DNA of 64,000 nucleotides from Paenibacillus tuaregi (lineage in GTDB: Bacteria; Bacillota; Bacilli; Paenibacillales; Paenibacillaceae): assembly GCF_900086655.1 (NCBI RefSeq), contig NZ_LT575476.1, positions 2,329,869 to 2,393,868 of the forward strand. Direction: 5' to 3'. A program made the position numbers and the translations under genes. Below the pieces are notes generated by a model. That model searched no databases and had not been told where the DNA came from. It worked only from the letters and a program-made list of their open reading frames with translations. This document shows, piece after piece, positions 25,235 to 34,757 of this stretch; position 1 is the stretch's first letter; the number at the start of each line of letters is the position of its first letter.

Positions 25235-26216
25235 CATTCTGCCATTGATCAAGAATGAAACCATCAAAATGATGAAAAAGAAACGGTTCTATGTGGTTCT
25301 TCTCGTTCTGGTGGTTCTGGTGCCGATCTTTGTGTATGCCCAAATGAAAATTGCTCAAAACAACCGGGAGAAGTTCAATTCCGACTGGCGGCTGGCTGTA
25401 AGACAGGCGATCACGGATAATCAGAATTCCCTGCAGAGTGCAAGGGTGCCTGAGGAATGGAAGAAATACCGGATCATTTATATCCAGCAGATGAAATACT
25501 ATCTGGAGCATGATGTGAATCCACAGGAACCCGGTGGAGTGGGCTTTACCCGCGAATTTATGGATAATGCGGCCACTCTTTTCATTCCTCTGCTGATCAT
25601 GGCTGTGGCCTCCGATATCGTATCGTCGGAGCGCTCGACCGGTACGATCAAAATGCTGCTGACCAGGCCCGTGCGCAGATGGAAGGTGCTGCTCAGCAAG
25701 CTGATCACTCTGCTGATGTTTGTGTCCTTGATTGTGGTGGCGGCTTTCATTGTCAGTTATTTAATATCCGGGCTTGTGTTCGGTTATAAGGGCTTTAATA
25801 TTCCGGTGTTTACCGGCTTTCAGCTGCACGGTTCAGACGTGGATTTATCTGGCGTACATGCGGTTCCGCAGTGGGTTTACATTCTGATGCAGTGCGGGTT
25901 GATCTGGTTCGTCAGCATTGTTGTGGCTATGCTGGCTTTTATGGTCTCTGTGCTTGTGAGGAGTACAGCGGCAAGTATTGTGATCATGATGGCCGCTCTT
26001 ATTGCCGGAACGATTCTGACAAATATGGCTTCGGCCTGGACCAGTGCAAAGTATCTATTTATGGTGAACTTGGATTTAACCAATTATTTGGCTGGCACCC
26101 CCGCGCCGATTGAAGGCATGACCTTAGGGTTTTCTTTGACGGTTCTTGCCGTCTGGGCGATAGCTTCACTGATCATTTCATTCACTGTCTTTACGAAACA
26201 GGATATATTGAATTAA
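25227..26216 (+). CDS. ABC-2 type transporter permease
   Basis: About 329 residues. An N-terminal helix KRFYVVLLVLVVLVPIFVYA is followed by a large extracytoplasmic loop of about 90 residues, then a cluster of five membrane segments starting FIPLLIMAVASDIVSSERSTGTIKMLLTRP. This is the layout of ABC-2 permeases with an N-terminal anchor. The TTG at 25227, nine bases after GGAGGG, is preferred over the GTG at 25218, which touches that ribosome site. It overlaps the ATPase gene by 8 bases. It forms a bidomain exporter with it. Confidence 0.85.
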   Translation: MSSILPLIKNETIKMMKKKRFYVVLLVLVVLVPIFVYAQMKIAQNNREKFNSDWRLAVRQAITDNQNSLQSARVPEEWKKYRIIYIQQMKYYLEHDVNPQEPGGVGFTREFMDNAATLFIPLLIMAVASDIVSSERSTGTIKMLLTRPVRRWKVLLSKLITLLMFVSLIVVAAFIVSYLISGLVFGYKGFNIPVFTGFQLHGSDVDLSGVHAVPQWVYILMQCGLIWFVSIVVAMLAFMVSVLVRSTAASIVIMMAALIAGTILTNMASAWTSAKYLFMVNLDLTNYLAGTPAPIEGMTLGFSLTVLAVWAIASLIISFTVFTKQDILN

Positions 26217-26384
26217 AATGGACAAGGATAACAAAACATCTGTTTGCATTTTGAAGGTTTTTGTTAATACAGTGTGAACCAAGAAGACAAACATGCGATT
26301 TGCCGAAGCAAGGAACAGGTAATTCAGGTTTCATTCTACAGGTCCTCTGTATACATAAAGTGAAACAATAAAGGAGGAGCATGA

Positions 26385-28364
26385 ATGGTCGATCAAATCG
26401 ATTTGTTTGCTGATGAGCCAGCGGGAAGCAGTGGTTCGGCCGGTTATGGGGCAGACGACATTCAAGTGCTCGAAGGGCTAGTCGCGGTACGCAAGCGGCC
26501 AGGTATGTATATTGGGAGTACAAGCTCGTCGGGCCTTCACCATCTGGTATGGGAAATCGTAGATAACGCGGTGGACGAGCATCTGGCCAAGTTTTGTACG
26601 CGTATAGACATTACTATGCACAAGGACGGTTCCATTACCGTATTTGATAACGGCCGGGGGATTCCTACAGGCATGCACAAGATGGGAATTCCGACGCCTC
26701 AGGTAGTCTTTACAATTCTTCACGCCGGGGGCAAGTTCGGCGGCGGGGGATACAAGAAGTCCGGCGGATTGCACGGCGTGGGTGCTTCGGTAACAAACGC
26801 CTTGTCCGAGTGGCTGGAAGTAGAGATCTTCCGTGAGGGTAAGATTCACAAGCAGCGCTTTGAGTATTGGGTGGACAAACAGGGGAACGAACATGTGGGT
26901 GAACCTGTTACAGGACTCGAGATTATTGGAAATACAAACCGTACGGGCAGCAAAATTACATTCAAGCCGGATATCCGTGTGTTTCAAGGCGGAATTGGTC
27001 TGAATTATGATACACTCGCGGAACGTTTACAGGAGATTGCATTTCTGAACTCGGGCCTGAAAGTGGTTCTGAAGGATGAGCGGTCTGATCGTTCCGACGA
27101 GTTTTTTTATGAAGGCGGAGCCCGGCAGTTTGTGCAATTTCTCAATGAAGGCAAGGATGTTCTGCATGACGTGATCCATTTTCTTGGAGAGAGGGAAGAT
27201 GTCGAAGTGGAAGTAGCCCTGCAGTATAACGCGGGTTACACCGAGACGCTGGCCTCGTTCGTCAACTCGATTCCTACCCGGGGCGGAGGAACGCATGAGA
27301 CAGGATTCAAGACCGCTTATACGCGGGTGATGAATGATTATGCCCGCAAGAGCGGTTTGCTCAAGGAGAAGGACAAGAACCTGGAAGGTAATGATCTTCG
27401 TGAAGGCATGATGGCTGTCATCAGTGTAAAAATGTCGGAGGTCGAGTTCGTTGGACAGACGAAGGACCAGCTGGGCAGCGCCTCTGCACGGAGCACGGTT
27501 GACGCCATTGTCTCTGACCGGATGCAGGTCTACCTGGAGGAGAACCCGCAGGTGGCACAGGTACTGATCAAGAAGGCGATCCAGGCTTCCCGGGCACGTG
27601 AAGCAGCCCGCAAGGCGCGTGATGAGATGCGCACCGGGAAGAAGAGAAGCGAGAGCTCCAACCTTGGGGGCAAGCTGACGCCAGCCCAGTCGAAGGATGT
27701 CACGCGGACCGAGCTCTTCATCGTTGAGGGGGATTCCGCAGGCGGATCGGCCAAGCAGGGCCGGGACTCCAAGACACAGGCGATTCTGCCGCTGAAGGGC
27801 AAGCCGATGAACCCGGAGAAGGCCAAGCTTGCCGATATTCTGAAGAATGATGAATACCGGTACATTATTTCAGCGATTGGCGCCGGGATTGGCCCGGAAT
27901 TCGCGCTGGAGGACAGCAATTATTCCAAAATCATAATTATGACGGATGCCGACACGGACGGTGCGCATATTCAGGTATTGCTGTTGACTTTCTTTTACCG
28001 TTATATGAAGCCGCTGATCGATGCGGGCCGGGTGTATATTGCCCAGCCTCCGCTGTATAAGATTACGCGCAGATCCGGTAAGCTGGAAACAGCCAGATAT
28101 GCCTGGACGGATGAGCAGCTGCAGAACTATCTCAAGGAATTCGGGAAGAACTTTGAGCTCCAGCGTTATAAAGGGCTTGGCGAGATGAATCCCGAACAGC
28201 TGTGGGAGACCACGATGAATCCGGAGACGCGCAATTTGCTGCAGGTCCAGATTGAAGACACCGCGAAGGCAGAGCGCCGGGTCTCCACATTGATGGGTGA
28301 CAAAGTCGAGCCGCGCAAGCGCTGGATCGTTGAGAACGTGGATTTCACAGAGTTTGAGGAATAG
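26385..28364 (+). CDS. parE: DNA topoisomerase IV subunit B
   Basis: 659 residues. The GHKL ATPase shows EIVDNAVDE, DNGRGIP and SGGLHGVGASVTNAL; the transducer follows; the TOPRIM core has VEGDSAGGSAKQGRDSKTQA, PLKGKPMN and MTDADTDGAHI. The QRYKGLGEMNPEQLWETTMNP tail is conserved. With ParC it unlinks daughter chromosomes. The assignment as ParE rather than GyrB rests on the adjacent parC (11-base gap) and on KGKPMN in place of the usual gyrase RGKILN. The start is behind AAAGGAGGAG. Confidence 0.92.
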   Translation: MVDQIDLFADEPAGSSGSAGYGADDIQVLEGLVAVRKRPGMYIGSTSSSGLHHLVWEIVDNAVDEHLAKFCTRIDITMHKDGSITVFDNGRGIPTGMHKMGIPTPQVVFTILHAGGKFGGGGYKKSGGLHGVGASVTNALSEWLEVEIFREGKIHKQRFEYWVDKQGNEHVGEPVTGLEIIGNTNRTGSKITFKPDIRVFQGGIGLNYDTLAERLQEIAFLNSGLKVVLKDERSDRSDEFFYEGGARQFVQFLNEGKDVLHDVIHFLGEREDVEVEVALQYNAGYTETLASFVNSIPTRGGGTHETGFKTAYTRVMNDYARKSGLLKEKDKNLEGNDLREGMMAVISVKMSEVEFVGQTKDQLGSASARSTVDAIVSDRMQVYLEENPQVAQVLIKKAIQASRAREAARKARDEMRTGKKRSESSNLGGKLTPAQSKDVTRTELFIVEGDSAGGSAKQGRDSKTQAILPLKGKPMNPEKAKLADILKNDEYRYIISAIGAGIGPEFALEDSNYSKIIIMTDADTDGAHIQVLLLTFFYRYMKPLIDAGRVYIAQPPLYKITRRSGKLETARYAWTDEQLQNYLKEFGKNFELQRYKGLGEMNPEQLWETTMNPETRNLLQVQIEDTAKAERRVSTLMGDKVEPRKRWIVENVDFTEFEE

Positions 28365-28375
28365 AAGGTGAATGA

Positions 28376-30811
28376 ATGAGCTCGTTAGAAAACTTTTTGC
28401 CCGCTTTTTTGGAAGAGGTTGTTGGGGACCGCTTCGGGCGGTACTCCAAATACATCATACAAGACCGGGCTATCCCGGATGTAAGAGATGGACTCAAGCC
28501 GGTTCAGCGCCGTATTCTGTACGCTATGTACGATTCCGGCAATACGCCGGACAAGCCGTACCGCAAGTCAGCCAAGACCGTCGGGGATGTCATGGGTAAC
28601 TATCATCCCCACGGGGATGCTTCAATTTATGAGGGAATGGTCCGGATGGCGCAGCCCTGGAAAATGGGGCATGTGCTGGTGGATGGACACGGAAACTGGG
28701 GTTCACAGGATGATGACCCGGCTGCGGCTATGCGTTACACGGAGGCAAGACTGTCTCCGATTGCGATGGAGCTGCTTCGGGATATCGACAAACGGACAGT
28801 TCTATTCAAGGATAACTTTGATAACACGACCAAGGAGCCGGTGGTACTGCCCTCCAGATACCCGAACCTGCTCGTCAATGGTGTGAGCGGGATCTCATCC
28901 GGCTTTGCAACCGAAATTCCTACGCATAACCTGCGTGAAGTCATCGACGCGTGCATTGCGGTCATGGAGAAGCCAGAGATCGAGCTTGCGGACATCATGA
29001 ATTATGTTAAGGGTCCTGACTTCCCAACCGGTGGTATTATCATGGGGGAAGATGGGATCAAGGATGCTTATGAGACTGGCAAAGGCCGGATTTATCTCCG
29101 CGGCAAGACCGAGATCGAATCGCTCCGCGGCGGCAAACAACAGATTGTCATTACCGAAATTCCATATCAGATCGTCAAATCCCGCCTGGTTACCTCCATG
29201 GAGAACATCCGGCTGGAGAAGAAGGTTGAAGGGATTGCGGAGGTTCGGGACGAAAGCGGAAGAGCCGGGCTGCGGATCGTGGTTGAGCTTAAGAAAGACG
29301 CCGATGCTCAGGGCATTCTGGCTTATCTCTATAAGAAAACCGATCTGCAGGTTACTTATAACTTCAACATGGTTGCGATCGTCAACAAGACACCAAAACA
29401 GCTGGGCCTAAAGGCTATGCTTGAAGCTTATATCGCGCATCAGCGTGAAGTGGTGACGTTCCGGACCAAGTATGAGCTGGAGAAGGCTGAGGACCGTGCC
29501 CATGTGCTGGAAGGCCTTGTAAAAGCTTTAAACATCCTGGACGAGGTGATTGCAGCCATTAAGGCATCCAAGAACCGCCAGGACGCCCAGAACAATCTGG
29601 AGTGGATGTTTGGGTTCACCGAGCGTCAGGCAGACGCGATTCTGACACTCCAGCTGTACCGCTTGACGAATCTGGAGATCACTTCGCTGCAGAAGGATCT
29701 GGATGATCTTCAGAAGAAGATCAATTCCCTGCGCGCCATTCTGGAAAGTAACAAGAAGCTGAACAATGTGATCAAGAAAGAGCTTCTTGAAATCCGGGAG
29801 AAATACGGCATCGACCGCCGTTCTGAGATCCAGGGAGAAGTCGAAGAGCTTAAAGTTAACCTGGAAGTGCTGGTTACTCAGGAGGATGTTCTGGTTACTC
29901 TCTCGGGTGAGGGGTATATCAAGCGCACAAGCATGCTGAGCTTCACCCGTTCCGGGGGCGAGCGGGAGGGCTCCGGGGTGAAAGAAGGAGATTACATCAA
30001 ACATATCTTTGATGTGAATACCCTGGAGAACCTGCTGATCTTCACCCAGCGGGGACAATACTTCCTGCTGCCGGTGCACCAAATTCCGGAATTCAAATGG
30101 AAAGACAACGGAACGGCCATTGTCAACGTGATTCCTCTCACGAAGGAAGATCGGATTGTTAGTGTTATTCCGGTTAAGAATTTCGAGGATGAAGCAAGTC
30201 TTGTCTTCGTCACGAAGCGGGGACAGGTGAAACGGACCGAGCTTAAGGAATACCAGTCCAAGCGGTCTGGAGCCATTGCCGCGGCTAAAGTATCCCCTGA
30301 GGATGCCGTTATCTCGGTGACCCTTAGTCGGAATAATCAGGATATCTTCCTGATCAGCAAGAGCGGTATGGCTATCCGGTTCAATGAGCAGGAGGTCAGC
30401 TCCATGGGCCGGGTATCCGGTGGAGTACGAGGAATTCAGCTCAAGGATGCGGATGAGGTAGCCGCTGCCCTATGGGTGGAAGGGGATGAGGGAGAAATCC
30501 TTGTCATCTCTGATCTCGGTTATGCCAAGCGGTCTCTGCTGCTTGATTATCCAACCCAAAGCCGGGGCGGCAAGGGTATTCAGTCATTTGAGTTTAAAGA
30601 AGGCAAGCGGGTGAAGCCGAATGGCAGTCGCATTGCCGGGGCCTTCTTCTGTAAGGAACCGCTGCAGATTACTGCGGTGCTGAGGGAAGGCAGAATGTTC
30701 AGCTTCAGCTCGGAACAAGCGCCGATAATGGACCGCAAAGCAATTGGCAAAGCGATGAGCCAGCTGGATAAGGGCGAAGAGATTCTGGACTTGCTTTTAA
30801 ATAAACCGTGA
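28376..30811 (+). CDS. parC: DNA topoisomerase IV subunit A
   Basis: 811 residues. The winged-helix and tower region has [19 protein letters not shown], and the catalytic Tyr is Tyr121 ([10 protein letters not shown]). The quinolone-resistance region reads [20 protein letters not shown]-terminal beta-pinwheel starts near residue 500 ([14 protein letters not shown]) and carries the repeat units of ParC, without a full gyrase box. The position equal to S. aureus GrlA Ser80 is Ala82; the Glu84 equivalent (Glu86) is kept. Operon with parE. A repeat element begins 57 bases after the stop. Confidence 0.92.
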   Translation: MSSLENFLPAFLEEVVGDRFGRYSKYIIQDRAIPDVRDGLKPVQRRILYAMYDSGNTPDKPYRKSAKTVGDVMGNYHPHGDASIYEGMVRMAQPWKMGHVLVDGHGNWGSQDDDPAAAMRYTEARLSPIAMELLRDIDKRTVLFKDNFDNTTKEPVVLPSRYPNLLVNGVSGISSGFATEIPTHNLREVIDACIAVMEKPEIELADIMNYVKGPDFPTGGIIMGEDGIKDAYETGKGRIYLRGKTEIESLRGGKQQIVITEIPYQIVKSRLVTSMENIRLEKKVEGIAEVRDESGRAGLRIVVELKKDADAQGILAYLYKKTDLQVTYNFNMVAIVNKTPKQLGLKAMLEAYIAHQREVVTFRTKYELEKAEDRAHVLEGLVKALNILDEVIAAIKASKNRQDAQNNLEWMFGFTERQADAILTLQLYRLTNLEITSLQKDLDDLQKKINSLRAILESNKKLNNVIKKELLEIREKYGIDRRSEIQGEVEELKVNLEVLVTQEDVLVTLSGEGYIKRTSMLSFTRSGGEREGSGVKEGDYIKHIFDVNTLENLLIFTQRGQYFLLPVHQIPEFKWKDNGTAIVNVIPLTKEDRIVSVIPVKNFEDEASLVFVTKRGQVKRTELKEYQSKRSGAIAAAKVSPEDAVISVTLSRNNQDIFLISKSGMAIRFNEQEVSSMGRVSGGVRGIQLKDADEVAAALWVEGDEGEILVISDLGYAKRSLLLDYPTQSRGGKGIQSFEFKEGKRVKPNGSRIAGAFFCKEPLQITAVLREGRMFSFSSEQAPIMDRKAIGKAMSQLDKGEEILDLLLNKP

Positions 30812-30867
30812 ATGACTTGATAAAGCAAGAGAAGTTTAAAGTTAAAAAGGGTTTGTAATGATGTTAA

Positions 30868-31063
30868 CTATATAAAATGAACTTTAGAATTAACCGATCT
30901 CAGCGAAGAGGACAAGTGATTCTGAAGAAGCGGAGTGTCCGCCTTTGTCTCTGAAATGCTCAGGGGATATTTATTTCAAGGATTTCGGAGACAACCGTAT
31001 CGTAAGAACATTTGGCATCGCAGCGCCTGAAAAGGGTAATCTTCATAAGTTCATTTTATATAG
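30868..31063. repeat. MITE-like palindromic repeat, long copy 1
   Basis: 196 bases with terminal inverted repeats CTATATAAAATGAACTT at both ends. The left arm continues TAGAATTAACC and the right end reads AAAAGGGTAATCTTCATAAG. The interior (TTCTGAAGAAGCGGAG, TGTCCGCCTTTGTCTC) matches copy 2 at 33511-33710 in the opposite orientation. No open frame inside. It fills most of the 427-base gap between parC and the MarR gene; the rest, apart from the small ORF at 31174, holds nothing recognised. Confidence 0.8.
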
Positions 31064-31173
31064 ATGGGGGCATTTCCAAATTACTTGGGGATGCCTTTTT
31101 TCTGTTGTCTAAGTTGAACGAATGATTAACATGTAAAAGAAATTGGTTAGACTTGGGAGGAAAATCGCTGCGG

Positions 31174-31239
31174 ATGGCGAAAGTTTATCTGATGAAGTAT
31201 AACAAGAGCGACCGTTACCAATATTACGGGGGGATTTAA
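31174..31239 (+). CDS. Putative 21-residue leader peptide upstream of the MarR gene
   Basis: ATG at 31174 opens MAKVYLMKYNKSDRYQYYGGI and its TAA shares one base with the MarR ATG (TAATG). GGGAGG lies 13 bases before the start, rather far. The junction is typical of translational coupling, so reading of the short frame could deliver ribosomes to the MarR start, whose own ribosome site (ACGGGGGGA) lies inside this frame. No homology recognised; expression is unproven. Confidence 0.4.
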   Translation: MAKVYLMKYNKSDRYQYYGGI

Positions 31240-31676
31240 TGTATACACAGGATTTCGCCCGGCTGTGGGCCAAGTTAAGCAAGAACTATCAGACTCATAT
31301 GGAGTCCGAGCTGTCGCCTTCTCTTACTGAATCACAGCTTTCGGTACTGGAACTGCTTGAAGAGCAGAGGAAGATGAAGCCTTCCGACTTGATTCCTTAT
31401 CTTGCCACAACACCTGCAGCTGTGACCATGCTGCTTGACCGGATGGAGAAGGCCGGGTTGATTACCAGGGAGAGAGACTTGGAAGACCGGCGGATCGTCT
31501 GGATTTCCATTACCGAGAAAGGGCGGGAAGAGACAAGACGTGGTGTTCAGATACGGAATGATTTCCTGACCTCGGTGCTTGACCAGATTTCATCCCACAA
31601 TCAGCAGCTGCTGATCTTCCTGCTTGGCAAAATTACTTCCTCCAGCGATACGGTACTGGGTAAAGAAAGAGCTTAA
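31239..31676 (+). CDS. MarR-family transcriptional regulator
   Basis: 145 residues. The winged helix has the recognition stretch LATTPAAVTMLLDRMEKAGL and wing RERDLEDRRIVWISITEKG, flanked by dimerisation helices at both ends. MarR proteins are homodimeric repressors released by small aromatic or oxidising ligands. No efflux gene lies next to it on the same strand, so its targets are unknown. GGGGGGA precedes the ATG. A palindromic repeat element and a possible leader peptide lie upstream. Confidence 0.88.
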   Translation: MYTQDFARLWAKLSKNYQTHMESELSPSLTESQLSVLELLEEQRKMKPSDLIPYLATTPAAVTMLLDRMEKAGLITRERDLEDRRIVWISITEKGREETRRGVQIRNDFLTSVLDQISSHNQQLLIFLLGKITSSSDTVLGKERA

Positions 31677-31701
31677 GTCCAAGGACCTAAGCTCTATTTT
31701 T
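31668..31701 (+). terminator. Terminator of the MarR gene
   Basis: Stem AGAGCTTAAGTCC / GGACCTAAGCTCT with a short loop, then ATTTTTAA. The left arm includes the last codons. Confidence 0.8.
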
Positions 31702-31800
31702 AATGGTGTTAAAATGAGGGATTCTCCCGATTAGCTCCGGTGTAACAACCGCTAAAAAGCTCTGTTCAGTTTTAATAGGTCCGTCCGCCCCTCCACAGGG

Positions 31801-32550
31801 TTAGAATGACCGCATAGCTTGTTCATACAGAGTCCGCGGCCAGCTGCTCCACGGATGCTCCTGCGGTGGTAAGGATAAAAGGGAGACGTGCTCCTTCGTT
31901 ACCGGATGCGGGAACCCGACATGGGCTGACCAAAGGGCAATCTGTTGGCCAGGCTTATTCAGCTTGGCCCCATATTTCTGATCCCCATACAGCGGGCATC
32001 CCAGGTGGCTTAGCTGTACACGGATCTGGTGGGACCTTCCAGTTAAAAGCTCAACCTGGATCAGACTTAGTCCGTTCACGGGTGCACCCAGCACTCTGTA
32101 ATCCAGAATAGCTTGTTTACCACCTGGTGTACCGCGAGGCACAACCTTCACCGTGTTCGTGCGTTCGTCTTTAAGAAGAAGATCCTCCAGACGGCCGGTG
32201 GAACGGGTGGGCACTCCGTGGGCGACCGCCAGATAGACCTTGGAGAAGGACCGGCTGCGGACAGCCTCGGACAGCCGTGATGCGGCCTTGGAAGTTTTGG
32301 CGAAGATCATGGCTCCGCCAACCGGGCGGTCAAGCCGGTGAACCAGCCCGAGGTAGACATTGCCCGGCTTCTGGTAACGCTCCTTCAAATCGGCTTTAAG
32401 CACTGTAAGAAGATCCGGGTCGCCGGAAGCATCCTCCTGTGACAGCATATTCACCGGCTTCACGATGCCGAGCAGGTGGTTATCCTCGTACAGGATGGGA
32501 ATGCCTGAGTTTCCCCGCTGATCCGAGGACAGGTCCTCTTGAAATGGCAT
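31801..32550 (-). CDS. RluA-family pseudouridine synthase (no S4 domain)
   Basis: 249 residues. The catalytic motif GLVHRLDRPVGG with its Asp is near residue 71, followed by RLSEAVRSRSFSKVYLAV, and the RluA-type ELLTGRSHQIRVQLSHLGCPLYGDQKYG comes later. It isomerises uridine in RNA; the site cannot be told. There is no N-terminal S4 RNA-binding domain, as in the shorter RluA/YhcT-like group. The start lies six bases after the methyltransferase stop, so the two form a minus-strand operon of RNA-modification genes. Confidence 0.9.
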   Translation of the reverse strand: MPFQEDLSSDQRGNSGIPILYEDNHLLGIVKPVNMLSQEDASGDPDLLTVLKADLKERYQKPGNVYLGLVHRLDRPVGGAMIFAKTSKAASRLSEAVRSRSFSKVYLAVAHGVPTRSTGRLEDLLLKDERTNTVKVVPRGTPGGKQAILDYRVLGAPVNGLSLIQVELLTGRSHQIRVQLSHLGCPLYGDQKYGAKLNKPGQQIALWSAHVGFPHPVTKEHVSLLSLPPQEHPWSSWPRTLYEQAMRSF

Positions 32551-32556
32551 GGGGAA

Positions 32557-33420
32557 CTACTCCTCCCATCGTCCAAGAATGCCGCACGGCAGGTGCAGCC
32601 CGGAACGGGTGATCGGCAGTCCCAGTTCTCCAGAAGAGATGCGTCCACCGAATCTTGTCTTCATGGTCATGGACAGCATATTGTTAAGCACCGTTGGAGA
32701 TATCCCTGTTGTATAAGAGTTGATAAGCAGAAACAGCGGCTTGTCCGACAAAATAGACATACAGGATTCCAGGAACGGATACAGGCTTGTTTCCAGCTTC
32801 CACATTTCCCCGCCAGGCCCTCTTCCGTAAGATGGAGGGTCCATGATAATTGCGTCATATTTATTGCCGCGGCGCTGTTCACGCTGTACGAATTTAAACA
32901 CATCATCGGTGATGAATCTGACCGGACGGTCTCCCAGACCTGACAGCTGAAGGTTCTCCTTCGCCCATTGAACCATACCCTTTGCCGCGTCCACATGAAC
33001 AACGGAAGCTCCAGCGGATGCTGCAGCGACGCTGGCTCCACCGGTGTAGGCGAACAGGTTCAACACGCTGATGGGACGGCCCGCTCCCGCAATTTTGTCC
33101 ATCATCCATCTCCAGTTCGCTGCTTGCTCAGGGAAGAGACCGGTATGCTTGAAATTGGTCGGTTTGATATGAAATTTCAATTTATCATAGGAAATTGTCC
33201 AGCGCTCAGGTAAGGGTTTCTTCATCTCCCATTCGCCGCCGCCGGAGGAACTACGGTGGTAGTGTCCGTGAACATCTCTCCACTGGTTGTCTTCCTTCTG
33301 GATCGGCCAGATAATCTGTGGGTCCGGACGGCGAAGAATAATGTCGCCCCAGCGCTCCAGCTTCTCACCATTGCCGGTGTCCATGACTTCGTAGTCTTGC
33401 CAGTCTTTTGCAATATACAT
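32557..33420 (-). CDS. Class I SAM-dependent methyltransferase, RlmI/RlmK-like
   Basis: 287 residues. SAM-binding motif I is LNLFAYTGGASVAAASAGA, motif II is VVHVDAAKGMVQWAKENL, and the catalytic loop is IIMDPPSYGRGPGGE. The N-terminal 85 residues are beta-rich with several Trp and a HVHGHYH-type stretch. The pattern fits the COG1092 group of 23S rRNA (cytosine) methyltransferases, but this short form lacks a PUA domain, so the exact target is open. It is transcribed leftward ahead of the pseudouridine synthase gene. Confidence 0.82.
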   Translation of the reverse strand: MYIAKDWQDYEVMDTGNGEKLERWGDIILRRPDPQIIWPIQKEDNQWRDVHGHYHRSSSGGGEWEMKKPLPERWTISYDKLKFHIKPTNFKHTGLFPEQAANWRWMMDKIAGAGRPISVLNLFAYTGGASVAAASAGASVVHVDAAKGMVQWAKENLQLSGLGDRPVRFITDDVFKFVQREQRRGNKYDAIIMDPPSYGRGPGGEMWKLETSLYPFLESCMSILSDKPLFLLINSYTTGISPTVLNNMLSMTMKTRFGGRISSGELGLPITRSGLHLPCGILGRWEE

Positions 33421-33510
33421 ATAACATGCTCCATCCTTCAGCTAAAATTCATTTAGACTTTATTGTACCTCATTTCATTCATTCGATGCCAGAACTTGAC
33501 GAATTCCATT

Positions 33511-33710
33511 CTATTTAAAATAAACTTATGAAAGTTACGCTATTCGAGTGCTGCGATGCCGAGTGTTCTTTAAGGCCGCTGTTGTGTCCGAAATACTTGA
33601 ACTAGATCTCCAAGTAGGGGCATTTCGGAGACAAAGGCGGACGCTCCGCTTCTTCAGAACCACTCGGGATCGAAGCTGAGATCAGTAAACTCTAAAGTTC
33701 ATTTTATATG
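33511..33710. repeat. MITE-like palindromic repeat, long copy 2 (inverted relative to copy 1)
   Basis: 200 bases. The right terminus is CTCTAAAGTTCATTTTATATG and the left is a diverged CTATTTAAAATAAACTTATG. Read on the minus strand it aligns with copy 1 through CATATAAAATGAACTTTAGA, TTCTGAAGAAGCGGAG, GTCCGCCTTTGTCTC and CGGCATCGCAGC. The right end runs 12 bases into the acetyltransferase gene. No open frame of its own; it makes up most of the gap between the two minus-strand genes. Confidence 0.8.
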
Positions 33711-34559
33711 ATTTGCCGGAGGGTACAGGTAATAGTCTTGTACTCCGGTTGGGATGAACCCGACCGATTCATACAGCTTCATAGCTCTCGGATTGTTCAG
33801 AGCGACTTCTAGCCGCAGATCCCGGCCCGCTGCCGTCTCCTGGGCTATCAGCCTGGTCAGTATATATCGGCCAATGCCCTGGCCGCGAAATTTAGGATAG
33901 ATAGCGAAGCCATAGATCCAGCTCACCGTATCCTCAAAGACCAGTCTAACTTTGCCTGCTGTCGATCCGCCGGACTCAATAATATAGGTAACCGAGTCTG
34001 GCTCGTTTATGGTCGCTTCATAATACTGCTCGGCGGCGAACTCGGAATAATCGAAGCACTTGACATCCAGAGCAGTCAGATCTGCTCGATCTTCTGGACT
34101 GGCTTGGCGCAGAATGGCTGGTTCATTCTCAGGATGAGCAGCTTTCTGAGCTTCCGTGTTTTGCCTGTAGTAGGTCATCTGATATTCCGAGAAGGAATAC
34201 TCGACCTGGAGGGAACTGAGAAATCCTTTGGCTGAGGCGGAATTGGCCGGCGCATTTAGTAAAATTTCATGGTACTGCATTCGCTTTGCTTGTGGCAGCG
34301 CCTGCCCCAGAAGGGAGGTGAAGATGCCCTGCCGTCGATATTCGGGATGCACCATGCCGCAGACCTCCATTTTTTTGCCAAAATGGTACAGGCCTAGGAA
34401 CCCAACGATTCTCTCATCCCGGATGGCGATATAATCGTCTTGTTGGTCGGGTTTACGGGTCCGGAGCATATCCCAGTTTAGCTTCAACTGAATGTTCTCC
34501 AGCTTGTTGCAGATCCGCTCTAATTGCTCGATCTCCATCCATTGCTGTTTAGTAATCAC
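33699..34559 (-). CDS. GNAT acetyltransferase with two domains; 3' end supplied by a repeat
   Basis: 286 residues made of two GNAT folds. The first is poorly conserved (VHPEYRRQGIFTSLLGQAL near residue 75). The second is complete (YPKFRGQGIGRYILTRLI near 223, NPRAMKLYESVGF near 260). It acetylates an unknown substrate. The GTG start follows AGGAGG by 8 bases. The last codons HIK and the TGA stop lie inside the terminal inverted repeat of repeat copy 2, so the natural end of the protein may have been replaced on insertion. Confidence 0.85.
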   Translation of the reverse strand: MITKQQWMEIEQLERICNKLENIQLKLNWDMLRTRKPDQQDDYIAIRDERIVGFLGLYHFGKKMEVCGMVHPEYRRQGIFTSLLGQALPQAKRMQYHEILLNAPANSASAKGFLSSLQVEYSFSEYQMTYYRQNTEAQKAAHPENEPAILRQASPEDRADLTALDVKCFDYSEFAAEQYYEATINEPDSVTYIIESGGSTAGKVRLVFEDTVSWIYGFAIYPKFRGQGIGRYILTRLIAQETAAGRDLRLEVALNNPRAMKLYESVGFIPTGVQDYYLYPPANHIK

Positions 34560-34757
34560 GATAGTACCTCCTGGATTGAATCTTAACTTATGCAGGTTGA
34601 TCCTATTATTTTAACTGATCAGAGTAGATGGGTGTAGCCATTTCATGGAAAAGGAGATTCTGAGTGTATTGACAAGTTCTGGCCAGCGGTTTAGGGTGTA
34701 CTATAACGAAAATTACAGACAGAACAGATCAAAGATAAGGGCGGGGAGGATGATTTG

